Shown: piece after piece, positions 1 through 9,116 of the stretch
Layout of the letters: every line of letters begins with the position of its first letter
Position numbering within the stretch: the first letter of the stretch is position 1
DNA from: Stenotrophomonas indicatrix
GTDB taxonomy: Bacteria; Pseudomonadota; Gammaproteobacteria; Xanthomonadales; Xanthomonadaceae
Assembly (NCBI GenBank): GCA_041545745.1
Contig: CP168152.1
Location: forward strand, 4,214,001 to 4,278,000
Reading direction: 5' to 3'
Length of the DNA stretch: 64,000 nt
The notes under the pieces: generated by a model
Seen by the model: the letters and a program-made list of their open reading frames with translations, nothing else
What the model was told of the DNA's origin: nothing
Database searches by the model: none
Position numbers and translations under genes: made by a program

Positions 1-1026
1 GTCGGCACCGACGTCGACAACGCCGGCCTGCGCCAGAACATCGAGATCGACCGCGCCAAGGCCGCGCGCCTGGGCATCTCGGTCGGTGCCATCGACGGTG
101 CGCTGTACGGCGCCTTCGGCCAGCGCCAGATTTCCACCATCTACTCGGACATCAACCAGTACAGCGTGGTGGTCAACGCGCTGCCGTCGCAGACCGCCAC
201 CCCCTCGGCGCTGGACGAAGTGCATGTGCGCGCACGCAACGGCGAAATGGTGCCGATCACGGCGGTGGCCAGACAGGCGCCGGGCCTGGCGCCCTCGCAG
301 ATCACCCATGAGAACCAGTACACGACGATGGACCTGAGCTACAACCTCGCCCCCGGCGTCAGCATGGGCGAGGCCAAGGCCATCATCGACAGCACCGTGG
401 CCGGCATGCGCATGCCCGGCGACATCCGCCTGGCCGACGACGCGGGCTTCGGCTTCAATTCCGACTCCAGCGACATGCTGATCCTGGTACTGGCGGCGAT
501 CCTCACCGTCTATCTGGTACTGGGCATCCTGTACGAAAGCCTGATCCACCCGGTGACGATCCTGTCCACCCTGCCGGCCGCCGGCGTCGGTGCGTTGCTG
601 GCGCTGTTCGGCACCAACACCGAACTGTCGGTGATCTCGATGATCGCGCTGGTGCTGCTGATCGGCATCGTCAAGAAGAACGCGATCATGATGATCGACT
701 TCGCCCTGGTGGCGCAGCGCGAACATGGGCTGACTCCGCGCGAGGCTGCCCGTGAAGCCAGCATCGTGCGTTTCCGGCCGATCATGATGACCACGATGGT
801 GGCGATTCTGGCGGCGGTGCCGCTGGCGATCGGGCTGGGCGAAGGGTCGGAACTGCGTCGCCCGCTGGGCATCGCGATGATCGGTGGCCTGCTGTTCTCG
901 CAGAGCCTGACCCTGCTCAGCACGCCTGCGCTGTACGTGATCTTCTCGTGCCTGGCCGAGCGCTGGAAGGCGCGGCGCGCGCGCAGGCGTGAGGCAAAGC
1001 TGCTCAGGCGCGCGCAGCGGGCGTAG
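1..1026 (+). CDS. RND efflux pump permease, MdtC/MuxC-like (5' truncated)
   Basis: C-terminal 341 residues of an inner-membrane RND (HAE1-type) drug/proton antiporter; the open frame runs in from the first base, so the start lies outside the window. The fragment covers the end of the second periplasmic porter/docking region and the last transmembrane block. The hydrophobic helices from about residue 160 onward, the conserved FRPIMMTTM segment and the GEGSELRRPLGIAMIGG motif are typical of the MdtB/MdtC and MuxB/MuxC subfamily, which works as paired RND subunits with a membrane-fusion protein and TolC-like porin. In S. maltophilia the best match in concept is the second pump of SmeIJK, but this is not proven from a fragment. 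A SMAG REP follows the stop directly. Confidence 0.9.
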   Translation, partial: VGTDVDNAGLRQNIEIDRAKAARLGISVGAIDGALYGAFGQRQISTIYSDINQYSVVVNALPSQTATPSALDEVHVRARNGEMVPITAVARQAPGLAPSQITHENQYTTMDLSYNLAPGVSMGEAKAIIDSTVAGMRMPGDIRLADDAGFGFNSDSSDMLILVLAAILTVYLVLGILYESLIHPVTILSTLPAAGVGALLALFGTNTELSVISMIALVLLIGIVKKNAIMMIDFALVAQREHGLTPREAAREASIVRFRPIMMTTMVAILAAVPLAIGLGEGSELRRPLGIAMIGGLLFSQSLTLLSTPALYVIFSCLAERWKARRARRREAKLLRRAQRA

Positions 1027-1034
1027 CAAGGCCC

Positions 1035-1099
1035 ATCCACGCATGGCGTGGATCTACTGCAACACCTGCCTCTGGTGGGTGCGGACCGTTGGTCCGCAC
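1035..1099. repeat. SMAG REP and a second GTGCGGACC palindrome
   Basis: Two adjacent short palindromes lie downstream of the efflux gene. The first (1035-1057) is the ATCCACGCATGGCGTGGAT stem ending in the CTAC (reverse GTAG) tag of the S. maltophilia SMAG family. The second (1079-1099) is a GTGCGGACC-GTT-GGTCCGCAC hairpin. Neither is followed by a T-run, so they look like REPs rather than classic terminators. Confidence 0.85.
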
Positions 1100-1110
1100 G
1101 CCGATGGCAT

Positions 1111-1145
1111 TTGACGCGCTGTAACGAAAAGAGAACAATTCTCAT
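1111..1145 (+). promoter_or_regulatory. Promoter with Fur-box-like dyad for the TonB receptor
   Basis: A TTGACG -35 box (1111-1116) and AACAAT -10 box (1134-1139) are separated by 17 bases. The inverted repeat GAGAA-N3-TTCTC followed by AT (1131-1145) overlaps the -10 box and resembles the xanthomonad Fur box (GAGAAT..ATTCTC). Placement over the promoter of a siderophore receptor fits iron repression. Fur binding is inferred from sequence only. Confidence 0.6.
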
Positions 1146-1275
1146 CCAGCCATGGTCCTGCGCCCCCTTGCGGCGCCCCGCTGCCGTTGCCGGCACGCCT
1201 GCGTGATCCCAGCCACCGACCTTTCCCCCCTGCATGGGCGGATGGCCCGTGGCCGCCCGCCGAGGATCTCCATCG

Positions 1276-3333
1276 ATGTTGCCCATCCGCTCCCCCCGCC
1301 TGGCCGTGCTGGCCGTAGCGCTGTCCGCCGCCTGCACTGCACACGCCGAAGCCCCCGCCGACGCCCGCAGTGCCACCGATCTGGACGCGGTCAAGGTCAT
1401 CGCCGAGCGTACCCACACCGAGGCTGGCGCCCTCGGCGATCGCGTCCTGCGTGATACCCCGTTTGCGATCACCGCGGTCGGCCGTGAGCAGATCGAACAG
1501 CGCCAGGTCGTGTCGCTGGGCGAAGCCTTCCTGCTCGACCCCTCGGTCACCACGCAGGTAAGCGCCTATGCCAGCGGCTGGAGCTCGCCGATCCGCAATC
1601 GCGGCATCGACCTGAATTTCGACAGCTACCGGGTCAACGGCCTGCAGGTCTCGTCCTGGGGCACCGAATGGCCGCTGGAAGTGATGGAACAGGTCGACCT
1701 GCTGAAGGGCCCCGGTGGGTTCCTGTACGGCTTCGGCGCGCCGGGCGGCATCGTCAACTACATCACCAAGAAGCCGACCGAGGTACCGACCTTCTCCGCC
1801 CAGCTCGGCTGGCGCGAGCAGGGCATCGTCAGCGGCGGCATCGACGTCGGTGGCCGCTTCGGCAACGAGCAGATGTTCGGCTACCGCTTCAACGCCTTCC
1901 AGGAAAAGGGCGAAACCTTCAACGGTGGCCATATCGATCGCAAGGTCGGCGCACTGTCGCTGGACGCACATCTGAGCGATGCGCTCACCTGGACCTTCGA
2001 CGGCGTATTCCAGTCGCGCGACCTGCGCGAGGAATCACCGCAATACTACTTCCGTGGCCTGACGTCGCTGCCGCGGCCGATCGCTGGCGATGTCGACAAC
2101 AGCGTGCCCGGCACCTACTACGACACCCGCTCCAGCCTGCTGTCCACCGCACTGGATTGGCAGATCAACAGCGACTGGAAGGCCAGCCTGAGCTATGGCG
2201 TCACCACCTCGTGGAACGACGTCAACAAGATCTTCGCCTACATCGACGACCTCAACGGCGACTACGACGTCAACGTCTACGAACTCGGCGGCAAGAGCGA
2301 GTGGAAGCTGGCGCAGGCACTGGTGCAGGGCAGCTTCGGCACCGGCCCGCTGCGGCACCAGCTGGTGGCCGGCGTCAGCCACCAGACCGGGCTGGGCTGG
2401 GATCGTCCTTACGAGTTCAGCCTGATCGGCCGCGCCAATCTGTACCAGCGCCATGACATCCGCCACGACGCAGTCGGGTCGCGGGTGATGAGCCGTGGCA
2501 GCGAAACCGTGCAGAAGGCCGTGTTCGTCAGCGATACCGTCGACCTCGGCCATGGCTGGTCGGTGCTGGCCGGCTGGCGCTACAACGACTTCGAGACCAA
2601 GGGCGCCTATCACACCTATCCGGTCACCCCGACCTACGCGGTGATGTTCAAGCCCAGCGAGGCCGTCACCCTGTATGCCAGCTACATCGAGTCGCTGGAA
2701 GCAGGCGGTCGCGTAGGCAACAGCTACATCAATGCCGGCGATGTGCTCGACCCCACCATCAGCAAGCAGTACGAGATCGGCGCCAAGGTGGAAGCGGATC
2801 GCTGGAACGCAAACGTCGCTGCGTTCCGCCTGGAGCGTGGCGCCAACATCGATCAGCTGACCGATGCAGGCAAACGCCTGGTGCAGGATGGCATCACCCT
2901 GTACGAAGGCATCGAGGCCAGCGCCGACCTGCACCTGAGCGATGCACTGACCGTTGGTGGTGGCGTGACCTGGCTGGACCCGACCTACGACAAGCTGTCA
3001 CCGGGCAGCGCGGCGCAGGAAGGAAACCGCACCGTCGGTGCAGCACGCTGGAGCGGCGTGCTGCACGCCACCTACCAGCTGCCGTGGGTGGAAGGGCTGG
3101 AGACCTATGCCGCCGTGCGCTACTACGGCGATGTCTGGTACGACGCCGACAACACCCTGAAGCTGCCCGACTACACGCTCGTCAATGCCGGCGTCGGCTA
3201 CCGCCTGCTGGCCTCCGGCCACCCGGTGACCCTGCGTGCCAGCGTGGAGAACCTGGCCAACCGCAGGTACTGGTCGAATGCGGGCGTCGGCCTGCCGCGC
3301 ACCTTCGCGCTGAGCGTGCAGTTCGACATGTAA
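1276..3333 (+). CDS. TonB-dependent siderophore receptor
   Basis: Outer-membrane beta-barrel receptor of 685 residues. The ATG at 1276 is chosen because it starts directly with a signal peptide (LAVLAVALSAACTAHA, cleavage near residue 20) and is preceded by GAGGA; an upstream in-frame ATG at 1234 would bury that signal. The plug domain (about residues 35-160) has the typical QVDLLKGPGGFLYGFGAPGG and GGIVNYITKKP segments. The rest is barrel strands ending in a final strand with C-terminal FDM. Family members import ferric siderophores using TonB-ExbBD energy. The particular siderophore cannot be read from sequence. The Fur-like site upstream supports an iron role. No TonB, regulator or siderophore synthesis genes are adjacent. 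Confidence 0.9.
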   Translation: MLPIRSPRLAVLAVALSAACTAHAEAPADARSATDLDAVKVIAERTHTEAGALGDRVLRDTPFAITAVGREQIEQRQVVSLGEAFLLDPSVTTQVSAYASGWSSPIRNRGIDLNFDSYRVNGLQVSSWGTEWPLEVMEQVDLLKGPGGFLYGFGAPGGIVNYITKKPTEVPTFSAQLGWREQGIVSGGIDVGGRFGNEQMFGYRFNAFQEKGETFNGGHIDRKVGALSLDAHLSDALTWTFDGVFQSRDLREESPQYYFRGLTSLPRPIAGDVDNSVPGTYYDTRSSLLSTALDWQINSDWKASLSYGVTTSWNDVNKIFAYIDDLNGDYDVNVYELGGKSEWKLAQALVQGSFGTGPLRHQLVAGVSHQTGLGWDRPYEFSLIGRANLYQRHDIRHDAVGSRVMSRGSETVQKAVFVSDTVDLGHGWSVLAGWRYNDFETKGAYHTYPVTPTYAVMFKPSEAVTLYASYIESLEAGGRVGNSYINAGDVLDPTISKQYEIGAKVEADRWNANVAAFRLERGANIDQLTDAGKRLVQDGITLYEGIEASADLHLSDALTVGGGVTWLDPTYDKLSPGSAAQEGNRTVGAARWSGVLHATYQLPWVEGLETYAAVRYYGDVWYDADNTLKLPDYTLVNAGVGYRLLASGHPVTLRASVENLANRRYWSNAGVGLPRTFALSVQFDM

Positions 3334-3367
3334 GCGGCCGGCACTACCGGATATCGAGTGGAAAATC

Positions 3368-3390
3368 ATCCACGCATGGCGTGGATCTAC
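3368..3390. repeat. SMAG REP
   Basis: ATCCACGCATGGCGTGGAT stem with CTAC tag, located between the TonB receptor and the FUSC gene, close to the start of the latter. Confidence 0.85.
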
Positions 3391-3442
3391 CATTTCACGC
3401 GCGGCCCGCAATAATGGTGGTCGATCCTTCCGCCGAGCCTGC

Positions 3443-5620
3443 ATGTCCGCACGCGAATCCCGCCTCAGCCGTCTGTGGGCCCACGAGAAGGCCAGCTATG
3501 GCCTGCGGGTGTTCATTGCCCTGACAGCGGCCCTGGCCGTGTGCTGGCACCTGGATGCGCTGACCGCGCTGCCCGGAGTGTTCCTCGGCATCATCGCCAG
3601 CGCGATTGCCGAGACCGATGACAACTGGTGGGGCCGGACCAAGGCCGTGCTGCTGTCGCTGCTGTGCTTCTGCCTGGCGGCGGCCTCGGTGATCTGGCTG
3701 TTCCCCTGGCCATGGATCTTCATCGCGGCCCTGGCGCTGTCCACGTTCGGCCTGACGCTGCTCGGCGCACTTGGCGAGCGCTACGCGTCCATCGCCCAGG
3801 CCACCGTCACCCTGGCCATCTACACCATGATCGGCCTGGAACAGCATGGTGCCCATGACCTGCACAGTGCGCTGGACGCGGTCAGCCACCTGCTGGCGGG
3901 TGCGGTGTGGTACGGGCTGCTGTCGATTCTGTGGACCACGCTGTTCGCCAACCGGCCGGTGCGCGAGCGCGTGGCGCGCCTGTACGTGGAACTGGGCCGT
4001 TACCTGCAGCTCAAGGCCGCCCTGTTCGAACCCGTGCGCGAGGCGGACCTGCAGCGCCGCCAGCTCGATCTGGCCGAGCAGAACCGCCGCGTGGTCGGTG
4101 CGCTGAACGAGGCGAAGACAGCGATCCTGGCGCGTTTTGGCCGCTCCGGCCGGCCGGGCGTCAACTCCGGCCTGTACCTGCGCCTGTATTACATGGCACA
4201 GGATTTCCATGAGCGCGCCAGCTCCTCCCACTACCCGTACGGCGCGCTGGTCGATGCGTTCTTCCACAGCGACGTGCTGTACCGCTGCCAGCGCCTGCTC
4301 GACCTGCAGGGCCAGGCCTGTGCGCGGCTGGGCGAAGCGATCCGGCTGCGCCGCCCATTCGTCTACGGCGAGAGCAACCAGCAGGCCGGGCGCGATCTGG
4401 CCGATGCCCTGACCTACCTGCGCGACCAGCAACGACCGCAGTGGCAGCGCCTGCTCGGTTCGCTGGACCTGCTGGTGCACAACCTCCGCAGCATCGAGCG
4501 CCGCCTGCTCGATGCCGAACGTTCCGAAGCCAGCCTGGACAACGTCGACACCCGCCTGCGCGACAGCAACCCGCACACCTTGCGCGAAATGGGCGTGCGC
4601 CTGCGCCAGCAGCTCACCCCCGGCTCGGTATTGTTCCGCCATGGCCTGCGCATGGCGCTGGCACTGATCGCCGGTTTCGTTGCCATCCATCTGTTCAATG
4701 CACAGAACGGCTCGTGGGTGCTGCTGACCATCGTGTTCGTGTGCCGGCCCAGCTTCGGTGCCACCCGCCAGCGCCTGGCCCAGCGCATCGTCGGTACGCT
4801 GGCCGGCCTGGTGCTGACCTGGGCGCTGCTGCAGCTGTTCCCAACGCTGGAGATCCAGTTGCTGATCGCACTGCTGTCGGCACTGTTGTTCTTCTTCACC
4901 CGTACCGACCGCTATCTGGTCGCCTCGGCCGCCATCACGGTGATGGCGCTGACCTGCTTCAACCTGATCGGCGACGGCTTCGTGCTGATCGTGCCGCGCA
5001 TGGTCGATACGATCCTGGGTTGCGCAATCGCCGCAGCGGCCGCGTTCCTGATCCTGCCGGACTGGCAGGGTCGACAGCTGCACCGCGTGCTGGCGCGGGT
5101 GCTGGATACCGCCGCCCGCTATCTGGAATCGGTGCTGGGCCAGTACCGCAGCGGCATGCGCGACGATCTGGCCTACCGCATCGCCCGCCGCGACATGCAC
5201 AACGCCGATGCCGCACTGTCCACCGCTTTGTCGAACATGCTGCGCGAACCGGGCCACGTGCGCCGCAACCTCGATTCGGGTTTCCACTTCCTGGCGTTGT
5301 CCAACACCCTGCTCGGGCATCTGTCCGCGCTGGGTGCGCATCGCGACCAGGTCGACAGCTACGCGGGCGATCCACTTGCACTGGCCGCCGGCGAGCGGGT
5401 GCGCAAAGCGCTGCAGCAGCTGGCGTCGGCATTGACGGCGCAACAGCCGGTGTCGGAGGAGGACAACGACGCCGATCGTGCGGTGGCCGCGGAACTTGAG
5501 CAGCTCGATGAAACGATGCCGCCGAAACTGCAGTTGATCCGCACGCAGATGGCGCTGGTGCTGCGGATGCTGCCGAAGGTGAGAGCGGCGGCGAATGGTG
5601 CGGTGCGTGGTTTGAGCTGA
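3443..5620 (+). CDS. yccS: FUSC family inner-membrane protein, YccS/YhfK type
   Basis: 725-residue membrane protein built as two repeats of a five-to-six-helix hydrophobic block (about residues 22-165 and 395-540), each followed by a long soluble alpha-helical region. The layout, the ALPGVFLGIIASAIAETDDN segment near residue 45 and the GSWVLLTIVFVCRPSFGATR segment of the second block fit the YccS/YhfK branch of the fusaric acid resistance (FUSC) superfamily, normally about 700 residues. Relatives of the wider family are aromatic-acid efflux components, but the substrate of YccS is unknown. It stands alone, flanked by REPs on both sides, with no membrane-fusion partner nearby. Confidence 0.85.
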   Translation: MSARESRLSRLWAHEKASYGLRVFIALTAALAVCWHLDALTALPGVFLGIIASAIAETDDNWWGRTKAVLLSLLCFCLAAASVIWLFPWPWIFIAALALSTFGLTLLGALGERYASIAQATVTLAIYTMIGLEQHGAHDLHSALDAVSHLLAGAVWYGLLSILWTTLFANRPVRERVARLYVELGRYLQLKAALFEPVREADLQRRQLDLAEQNRRVVGALNEAKTAILARFGRSGRPGVNSGLYLRLYYMAQDFHERASSSHYPYGALVDAFFHSDVLYRCQRLLDLQGQACARLGEAIRLRRPFVYGESNQQAGRDLADALTYLRDQQRPQWQRLLGSLDLLVHNLRSIERRLLDAERSEASLDNVDTRLRDSNPHTLREMGVRLRQQLTPGSVLFRHGLRMALALIAGFVAIHLFNAQNGSWVLLTIVFVCRPSFGATRQRLAQRIVGTLAGLVLTWALLQLFPTLEIQLLIALLSALLFFFTRTDRYLVASAAITVMALTCFNLIGDGFVLIVPRMVDTILGCAIAAAAAFLILPDWQGRQLHRVLARVLDTAARYLESVLGQYRSGMRDDLAYRIARRDMHNADAALSTALSNMLREPGHVRRNLDSGFHFLALSNTLLGHLSALGAHRDQVDSYAGDPLALAAGERVRKALQQLASALTAQQPVSEEDNDADRAVAAELEQLDETMPPKLQLIRTQMALVLRMLPKVRAAANGAVRGLS

Positions 5621-5624
5621 CGGC

Positions 5625-5647
5625 GTCCACGCATGGCGTGGATCTAC
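5625..5647. repeat. SMAG REP
   Basis: GTCCACGCATGGCGTGGAT stem with CTAC tag, a few bases after the FUSC stop codon. A single base differs from the commonest copy in this window. Confidence 0.85.
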
Positions 5648-5764
5648 TGGAACCGCATTCGGGCGGGGGCTTGTCGGCCGTGCAACATCGTGTTGCGTCC
5701 ACGGGGGCATTCCGATCACGCCCGGGCGCCGATACTGCCGTGTCGCCCACGCAGGATCTCCCCC

Positions 5765-6562
5765 ATGAAGATCGAACTCAACGACCGCACCGCGCTGGTC
5801 ACCGCCTCCACCGCTGGCATCGGCCACGCCATCGCACAGGGGCTGGCCGCCGCCGGCGCGCAGGTCATCCTCAATGGCCGCAGTGCCGACAGCGTGGAGC
5901 GCGCGCGCCAGCGCCTGCTGGCTGCCATTCCCGGCGCCAACGTGCTGGGCGTGGCCGCCGACCTGTCCGACGCCCGCGGGGTCGACGCGCTGCTGGCCGG
6001 CCTGCCGGGCAACGTCGACATCCTGGTCAACAATGCCGGCATCTTCGGCCCGCAGGACTTCTTCGAGACCGACGATGCCACCTGGGAGCAATACTGGCAG
6101 ACCAACGTCATGTCCGGCGTGCGCCTGTCGCGCGCCCTGCTGCCAGCGATGGTCGACGCCGGTTGGGGCCGCGTGCTGTTCATCTCCTCCGAATCGGCAC
6201 GCAACATTCCTGCCGACATGATCCATTACGGCGTCAGCAAGACCGCGCAGCTGTCGCTGTCGCGCGGCCTGGCCAAGCGCGTGGCCGGCAGCGGCGTCAC
6301 CGTCAATGCGGTGCTGCCCGGCCCGACGCTGTCCGACGGCTTCGCAGCGATGTTCGAAGAGGAGCGCGCGCGCACTGGCAAGCCACTGCAACAGATCGGC
6401 CGTGAGTTCGTGATGACCCATCGTCCTGCGTCGGTGATCCAGCGCGCGGCCACGGTCGAAGAAGTGGCCAACATGGTGGTCTACCTCGCCTCGCCGCAGG
6501 CGTCGGCCACTTCCGGCGCAGCGTTGCGGGTCGACGGCGGCGTGGTCGACGATATCGTCTGA
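5765..6562 (+). CDS. SDR family NAD(P)-dependent oxidoreductase
   Basis: Classical short-chain dehydrogenase/reductase of 265 residues. The start at 5765 (MKIELNDRTALVTAST) is chosen because the Rossmann fold begins there; the upstream extension is non-homologous-looking sequence rich in Arg and Pro. Visible motifs are the glycine-rich cofactor loop TASTAGIGHAIA (about residues 12-23, a variant of TGxxxGIG), NNAG near residue 88, a serine in the FISSES segment, and the catalytic YGVSK Tyr/Lys pair near residue 157. The C-terminal SGAALRVDGG stretch is the usual SDR end. The substrate is unknown; it could be an acyl or keto reductase. Monocistronic, with REPs on both sides. Confidence 0.88.
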   Translation: MKIELNDRTALVTASTAGIGHAIAQGLAAAGAQVILNGRSADSVERARQRLLAAIPGANVLGVAADLSDARGVDALLAGLPGNVDILVNNAGIFGPQDFFETDDATWEQYWQTNVMSGVRLSRALLPAMVDAGWGRVLFISSESARNIPADMIHYGVSKTAQLSLSRGLAKRVAGSGVTVNAVLPGPTLSDGFAAMFEEERARTGKPLQQIGREFVMTHRPASVIQRAATVEEVANMVVYLASPQASATSGAALRVDGGVVDDIV

Positions 6563-6571
6563 GGTTCTCAG

Positions 6572-6647
6572 GTATGCGGACCAACGGTCCGCACCCACCG
6601 TCCGCACCCCCCCATGGGGTATGAGTAGATCCACGCCATGCGTGGAT
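6572..6647. repeat. REP pair: TGCGGACC palindrome and SMAG
   Basis: A GTATGCGGACCAACGGTCCG hairpin (6572-6594) is followed 30 bases later by a forward-oriented SMAG beginning GTAGATCCACGCCATGCGT (6625-6647), just upstream of the MFS/PlsC gene. Confidence 0.8.
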
Positions 6648-6711
6648 GCATGCCGCCACGGTCCCGACAGATGGGCAGGAATGCTAGGCTGCGCCGGTCC
6701 AAGGAGGTTCC

Positions 6712-8601
6712 ATGTCCGGTCACAACCAGTTCGCCCTGCTGCGCCAGCGCCGTTTCCTGCCGTTCTTCATCGTGCAGGGGCTGGGTGCCTTCAACGACAA
6801 CGTGTACCGGCAGGCGATCATCGGCCTGCTGTTCTACCTCGGCGTGGCCGAGAGCGAGCGTACGCTCTACACCAACCTGGCGCCGGCGCTGTTCATCCTG
6901 CCCTACTTCCTGTTCTCCGCCCTGGCCGGGCAGATCGCGGAAAAGCTGGAGAAGTCGCGACTGATCGTGATCACCACCACCATGGAGATCGTGATCATGA
7001 CACTGGCCGCGGTGGGCTTTCTCACCGAGAGCCTGCCGGTGCTGCTGGTGGCCCTGTTCTGCACGGGCCTGCAATCCACCCTGTTCGGCCCGGTGAAGTA
7101 CTCGGTGCTGCCCTCGGTACTGCGCCCGGAAGAACTGACCGGTGGCAATGGCCTGGTCGAGATGGGCACGTCGATGTCGATCCTGACCGGCATGATCGTC
7201 GGCGGCCTGGTGTTCACCCTGGCCGGCAGCCATGGACCGATCGTGGCCGCCACGGCGGTCATCGCGCTGGCGATCTGCGGCAACCTCGCCGCGCGCATGA
7301 TCCCCAAGGTCGATGCCGGCGCGCCGGATCTGAAGATCAACTGGAACCCGATCCCCGAATCGCTGGCCGTGCTGCGCATGGCCAGGAAACAGAAGTCGGT
7401 ACGCAACGCCATCCTCGGCGTGTCCTGGTTCTGGTTCGTCGGCACCATCCTGACCGCGCAGCTGCCGTCCTATGCGGTCACCAACCTCGGTGGCGAACCC
7501 ACCCTGTACATCTTCGCCCTGGCGCTGTTCTCGGTCGGCACCGGCGTCGGTTCGCTGCTGTGCGAAAAGCTGTCGGCACGCACCGTGGAGATCGGCCTGG
7601 TGCCGCTGGGTGCATTCGGCATGACCGCCTTCCTGCTGGACCTGTACTTCGCACGCGCCGGTGAGGCCACCGCGCAGGGCCTGTCGGTCACCCAGTTCGT
7701 GCACCAGGCCGGCAGCATCCGCATCATCATCGACCTGCTCGGCATCGGCCTGTTCACCGGCTTCTTCGTGGTGCCGCTGTTTGCGTTGATCCAGAGCCGC
7801 ACGCCGAAGTCGGAGATGTCGCGCGTGTTCGCCGCGCTGAACATCCAGAACTCCGGCTTCATCGTCGCTGCGGCCGTACTCGGCCTGCTCACCCAGCGCC
7901 TGCTCGGCTGGACCATCCCGCAACTGTTCCTGGCACTGGCCATCGCCAATGCCGTGGTGGCAATCTACATCTTCACCATCGTCCCCGAATTCCTGATGCG
8001 TTTCCTCAGCTGGGTGATGGTGCGCACGCTGTATCGCCTGCGCCCCCATGGCATCGAGGACAACGTGCCCGATGAAGGCGCCGCGCTGCTGGTCTGCAAC
8101 CACGTCAGCTACATGGACGCGCTGATCCTGTCGGCGACGATTCCGCGCCCGGTGCGCTTCGTCATGTACTACAAGATCTTCAACATCCCGGTGATGCGTT
8201 GGATCTTCCGCACCGCCAAGGCGATTCCGATCGCCGGTGCGCGCGAAGATCCGGCCTTGATGCAGCGTGCGTTCGATGAAGTCGATGCCGCCCTCGCCGA
8301 GGGCGAGCTGGTGTGCATCTTCCCGGAAGGCGCACTGACCCGCGACGGCACGATGGCACCGTTCAAATCCGGCGTGGAGAAGATCCTCGAACGCCGCGCG
8401 GTACCGGTGGTGCCGATGGCCCTGCGCGGTATGTGGTCGAGCATGTGGAGCCGCCGCGATACCCGCCTGGGCCGCATGCGCGTACCGCGCCGGTTCCGGG
8501 CGACCGTAGAGGTGGTCGCGGCACCGGCAGTGGATGGCCATTCGACCGATGCCACCGCCCTGGAAGCCCAGGTCCGCACCCTGCGCGGCGACCTCGCCTG
8601 A
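6712..8601 (+). CDS. MFS transporter / 1-acyl-glycerol-3-phosphate acyltransferase fusion
   Basis: 629-residue two-domain protein. Residues about 1-415 form an MFS transporter with 11-12 hydrophobic helices, starting GLGAFNDNVYRQAIIGLLF, typical of LplT-like lysophospholipid flippases. Residues about 435-629 are a PlsC-type acyltransferase with the NHVSYMD catalytic HX4D motif near residue 465 and the FPEGALTRDG substrate motif near residue 540. The likely role is to flip lysophospholipid across the inner membrane and re-acylate it. Unlike many MFS-PlsC-AMP-ligase proteins (about 1,100 residues), no acyl-ACP synthetase domain follows. A very strong AAGGAGG ribosome-binding site precedes the ATG, and a terminator follows. 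Confidence 0.9.
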   Translation: MSGHNQFALLRQRRFLPFFIVQGLGAFNDNVYRQAIIGLLFYLGVAESERTLYTNLAPALFILPYFLFSALAGQIAEKLEKSRLIVITTTMEIVIMTLAAVGFLTESLPVLLVALFCTGLQSTLFGPVKYSVLPSVLRPEELTGGNGLVEMGTSMSILTGMIVGGLVFTLAGSHGPIVAATAVIALAICGNLAARMIPKVDAGAPDLKINWNPIPESLAVLRMARKQKSVRNAILGVSWFWFVGTILTAQLPSYAVTNLGGEPTLYIFALALFSVGTGVGSLLCEKLSARTVEIGLVPLGAFGMTAFLLDLYFARAGEATAQGLSVTQFVHQAGSIRIIIDLLGIGLFTGFFVVPLFALIQSRTPKSEMSRVFAALNIQNSGFIVAAAVLGLLTQRLLGWTIPQLFLALAIANAVVAIYIFTIVPEFLMRFLSWVMVRTLYRLRPHGIEDNVPDEGAALLVCNHVSYMDALILSATIPRPVRFVMYYKIFNIPVMRWIFRTAKAIPIAGAREDPALMQRAFDEVDAALAEGELVCIFPEGALTRDGTMAPFKSGVEKILERRAVPVVPMALRGMWSSMWSRRDTRLGRMRVPRRFRATVEVVAAPAVDGHSTDATALEAQVRTLRGDLA

Positions 8602-8629
8602 GGGGCCGATCACGCCGCAGCGTGCTCTG

Positions 8630-8656
8630 AAAGCCGGCGCCAAGCGCCGGCTTTTT
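8630..8656 (+). terminator. Rho-independent terminator after the MFS/PlsC gene
   Basis: AAGCCGGCGC-CA-AGCGCCGGCTT hairpin followed by a T-rich tract, 29 bases past the stop codon. Confidence 0.85.
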
Positions 8657-8795
8657 CTTGTCCCGTCAAGCGTCAAAGGCGACAGGATCTGGCTGTAACC
8701 GCATACATGCGTCGCAGGTTGCGGTAGATTACGCACCCACAGGGGGGAGGTTCGGCCCGTTCACACGGCCGGCCACCAAGGAATGGAGTCTTGCT

Positions 8796-9083
8796 TTGAA
8801 TCAACCGCCACCGCTCAGCCGTCCGGTCTACATCCCCAACCATCTGGTCTGGGCGATCCTGACGACGCTGTTCTGCTGCCTGCCGTTGGGCGTGGTGTCG
8901 ATCGTGTATGCCGCCCAGGTCGATGGTCGCCGCGCGGCCGGTGACCTGCCGGGGGCCTATAGCGCGTCGCGCAAGGCGGGCTGGTGGGCGGTGGCTTCGG
9001 CCGTTGCCCTGCCGGTCCTGTTGCTGTTGTGGTTCGGGCTGTTCGGCGGCTTGGCCGTGCTGGGCGCTCTATCCGACCTTTGA
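8796..9083 (+). CDS. CD225/dispanin family small membrane protein
   Basis: 95-residue protein with two transmembrane segments. A TTG at 8796 is taken as the start because GGAG lies seven bases upstream and the downstream paralogue begins at the same point of the alignment; the only upstream ATG (8658) would add a 46-residue tail with no counterpart. The signature region NHLVWAILTTLFCCLPLGVVSIVYAAQ (quoted here as NHLVWAILTTLFCCLPLG) is the CD225/dispanin motif: membrane helix, double Cys, then a basic loop and a second helix. Bacterial members have no settled function. It forms a tandem pair with the next gene, with a 33-base gap. Confidence 0.82.
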   Translation: MNQPPPLSRPVYIPNHLVWAILTTLFCCLPLGVVSIVYAAQVDGRRAAGDLPGAYSASRKAGWWAVASAVALPVLLLLWFGLFGGLAVLGALSDL

Positions 9084-9116
9084 TTCACCACCACCACCCA
9101 TCGAGGAGCTTGAACC

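Noticed and set aside
3395..6634. Very long open frame of about 1,079 codons on the minus strand
   Set aside because: It lies antisense to the FUSC and SDR genes; its translation is Gln/His/Arg-rich low complexity, as expected when GC-rich coding DNA is read backwards.
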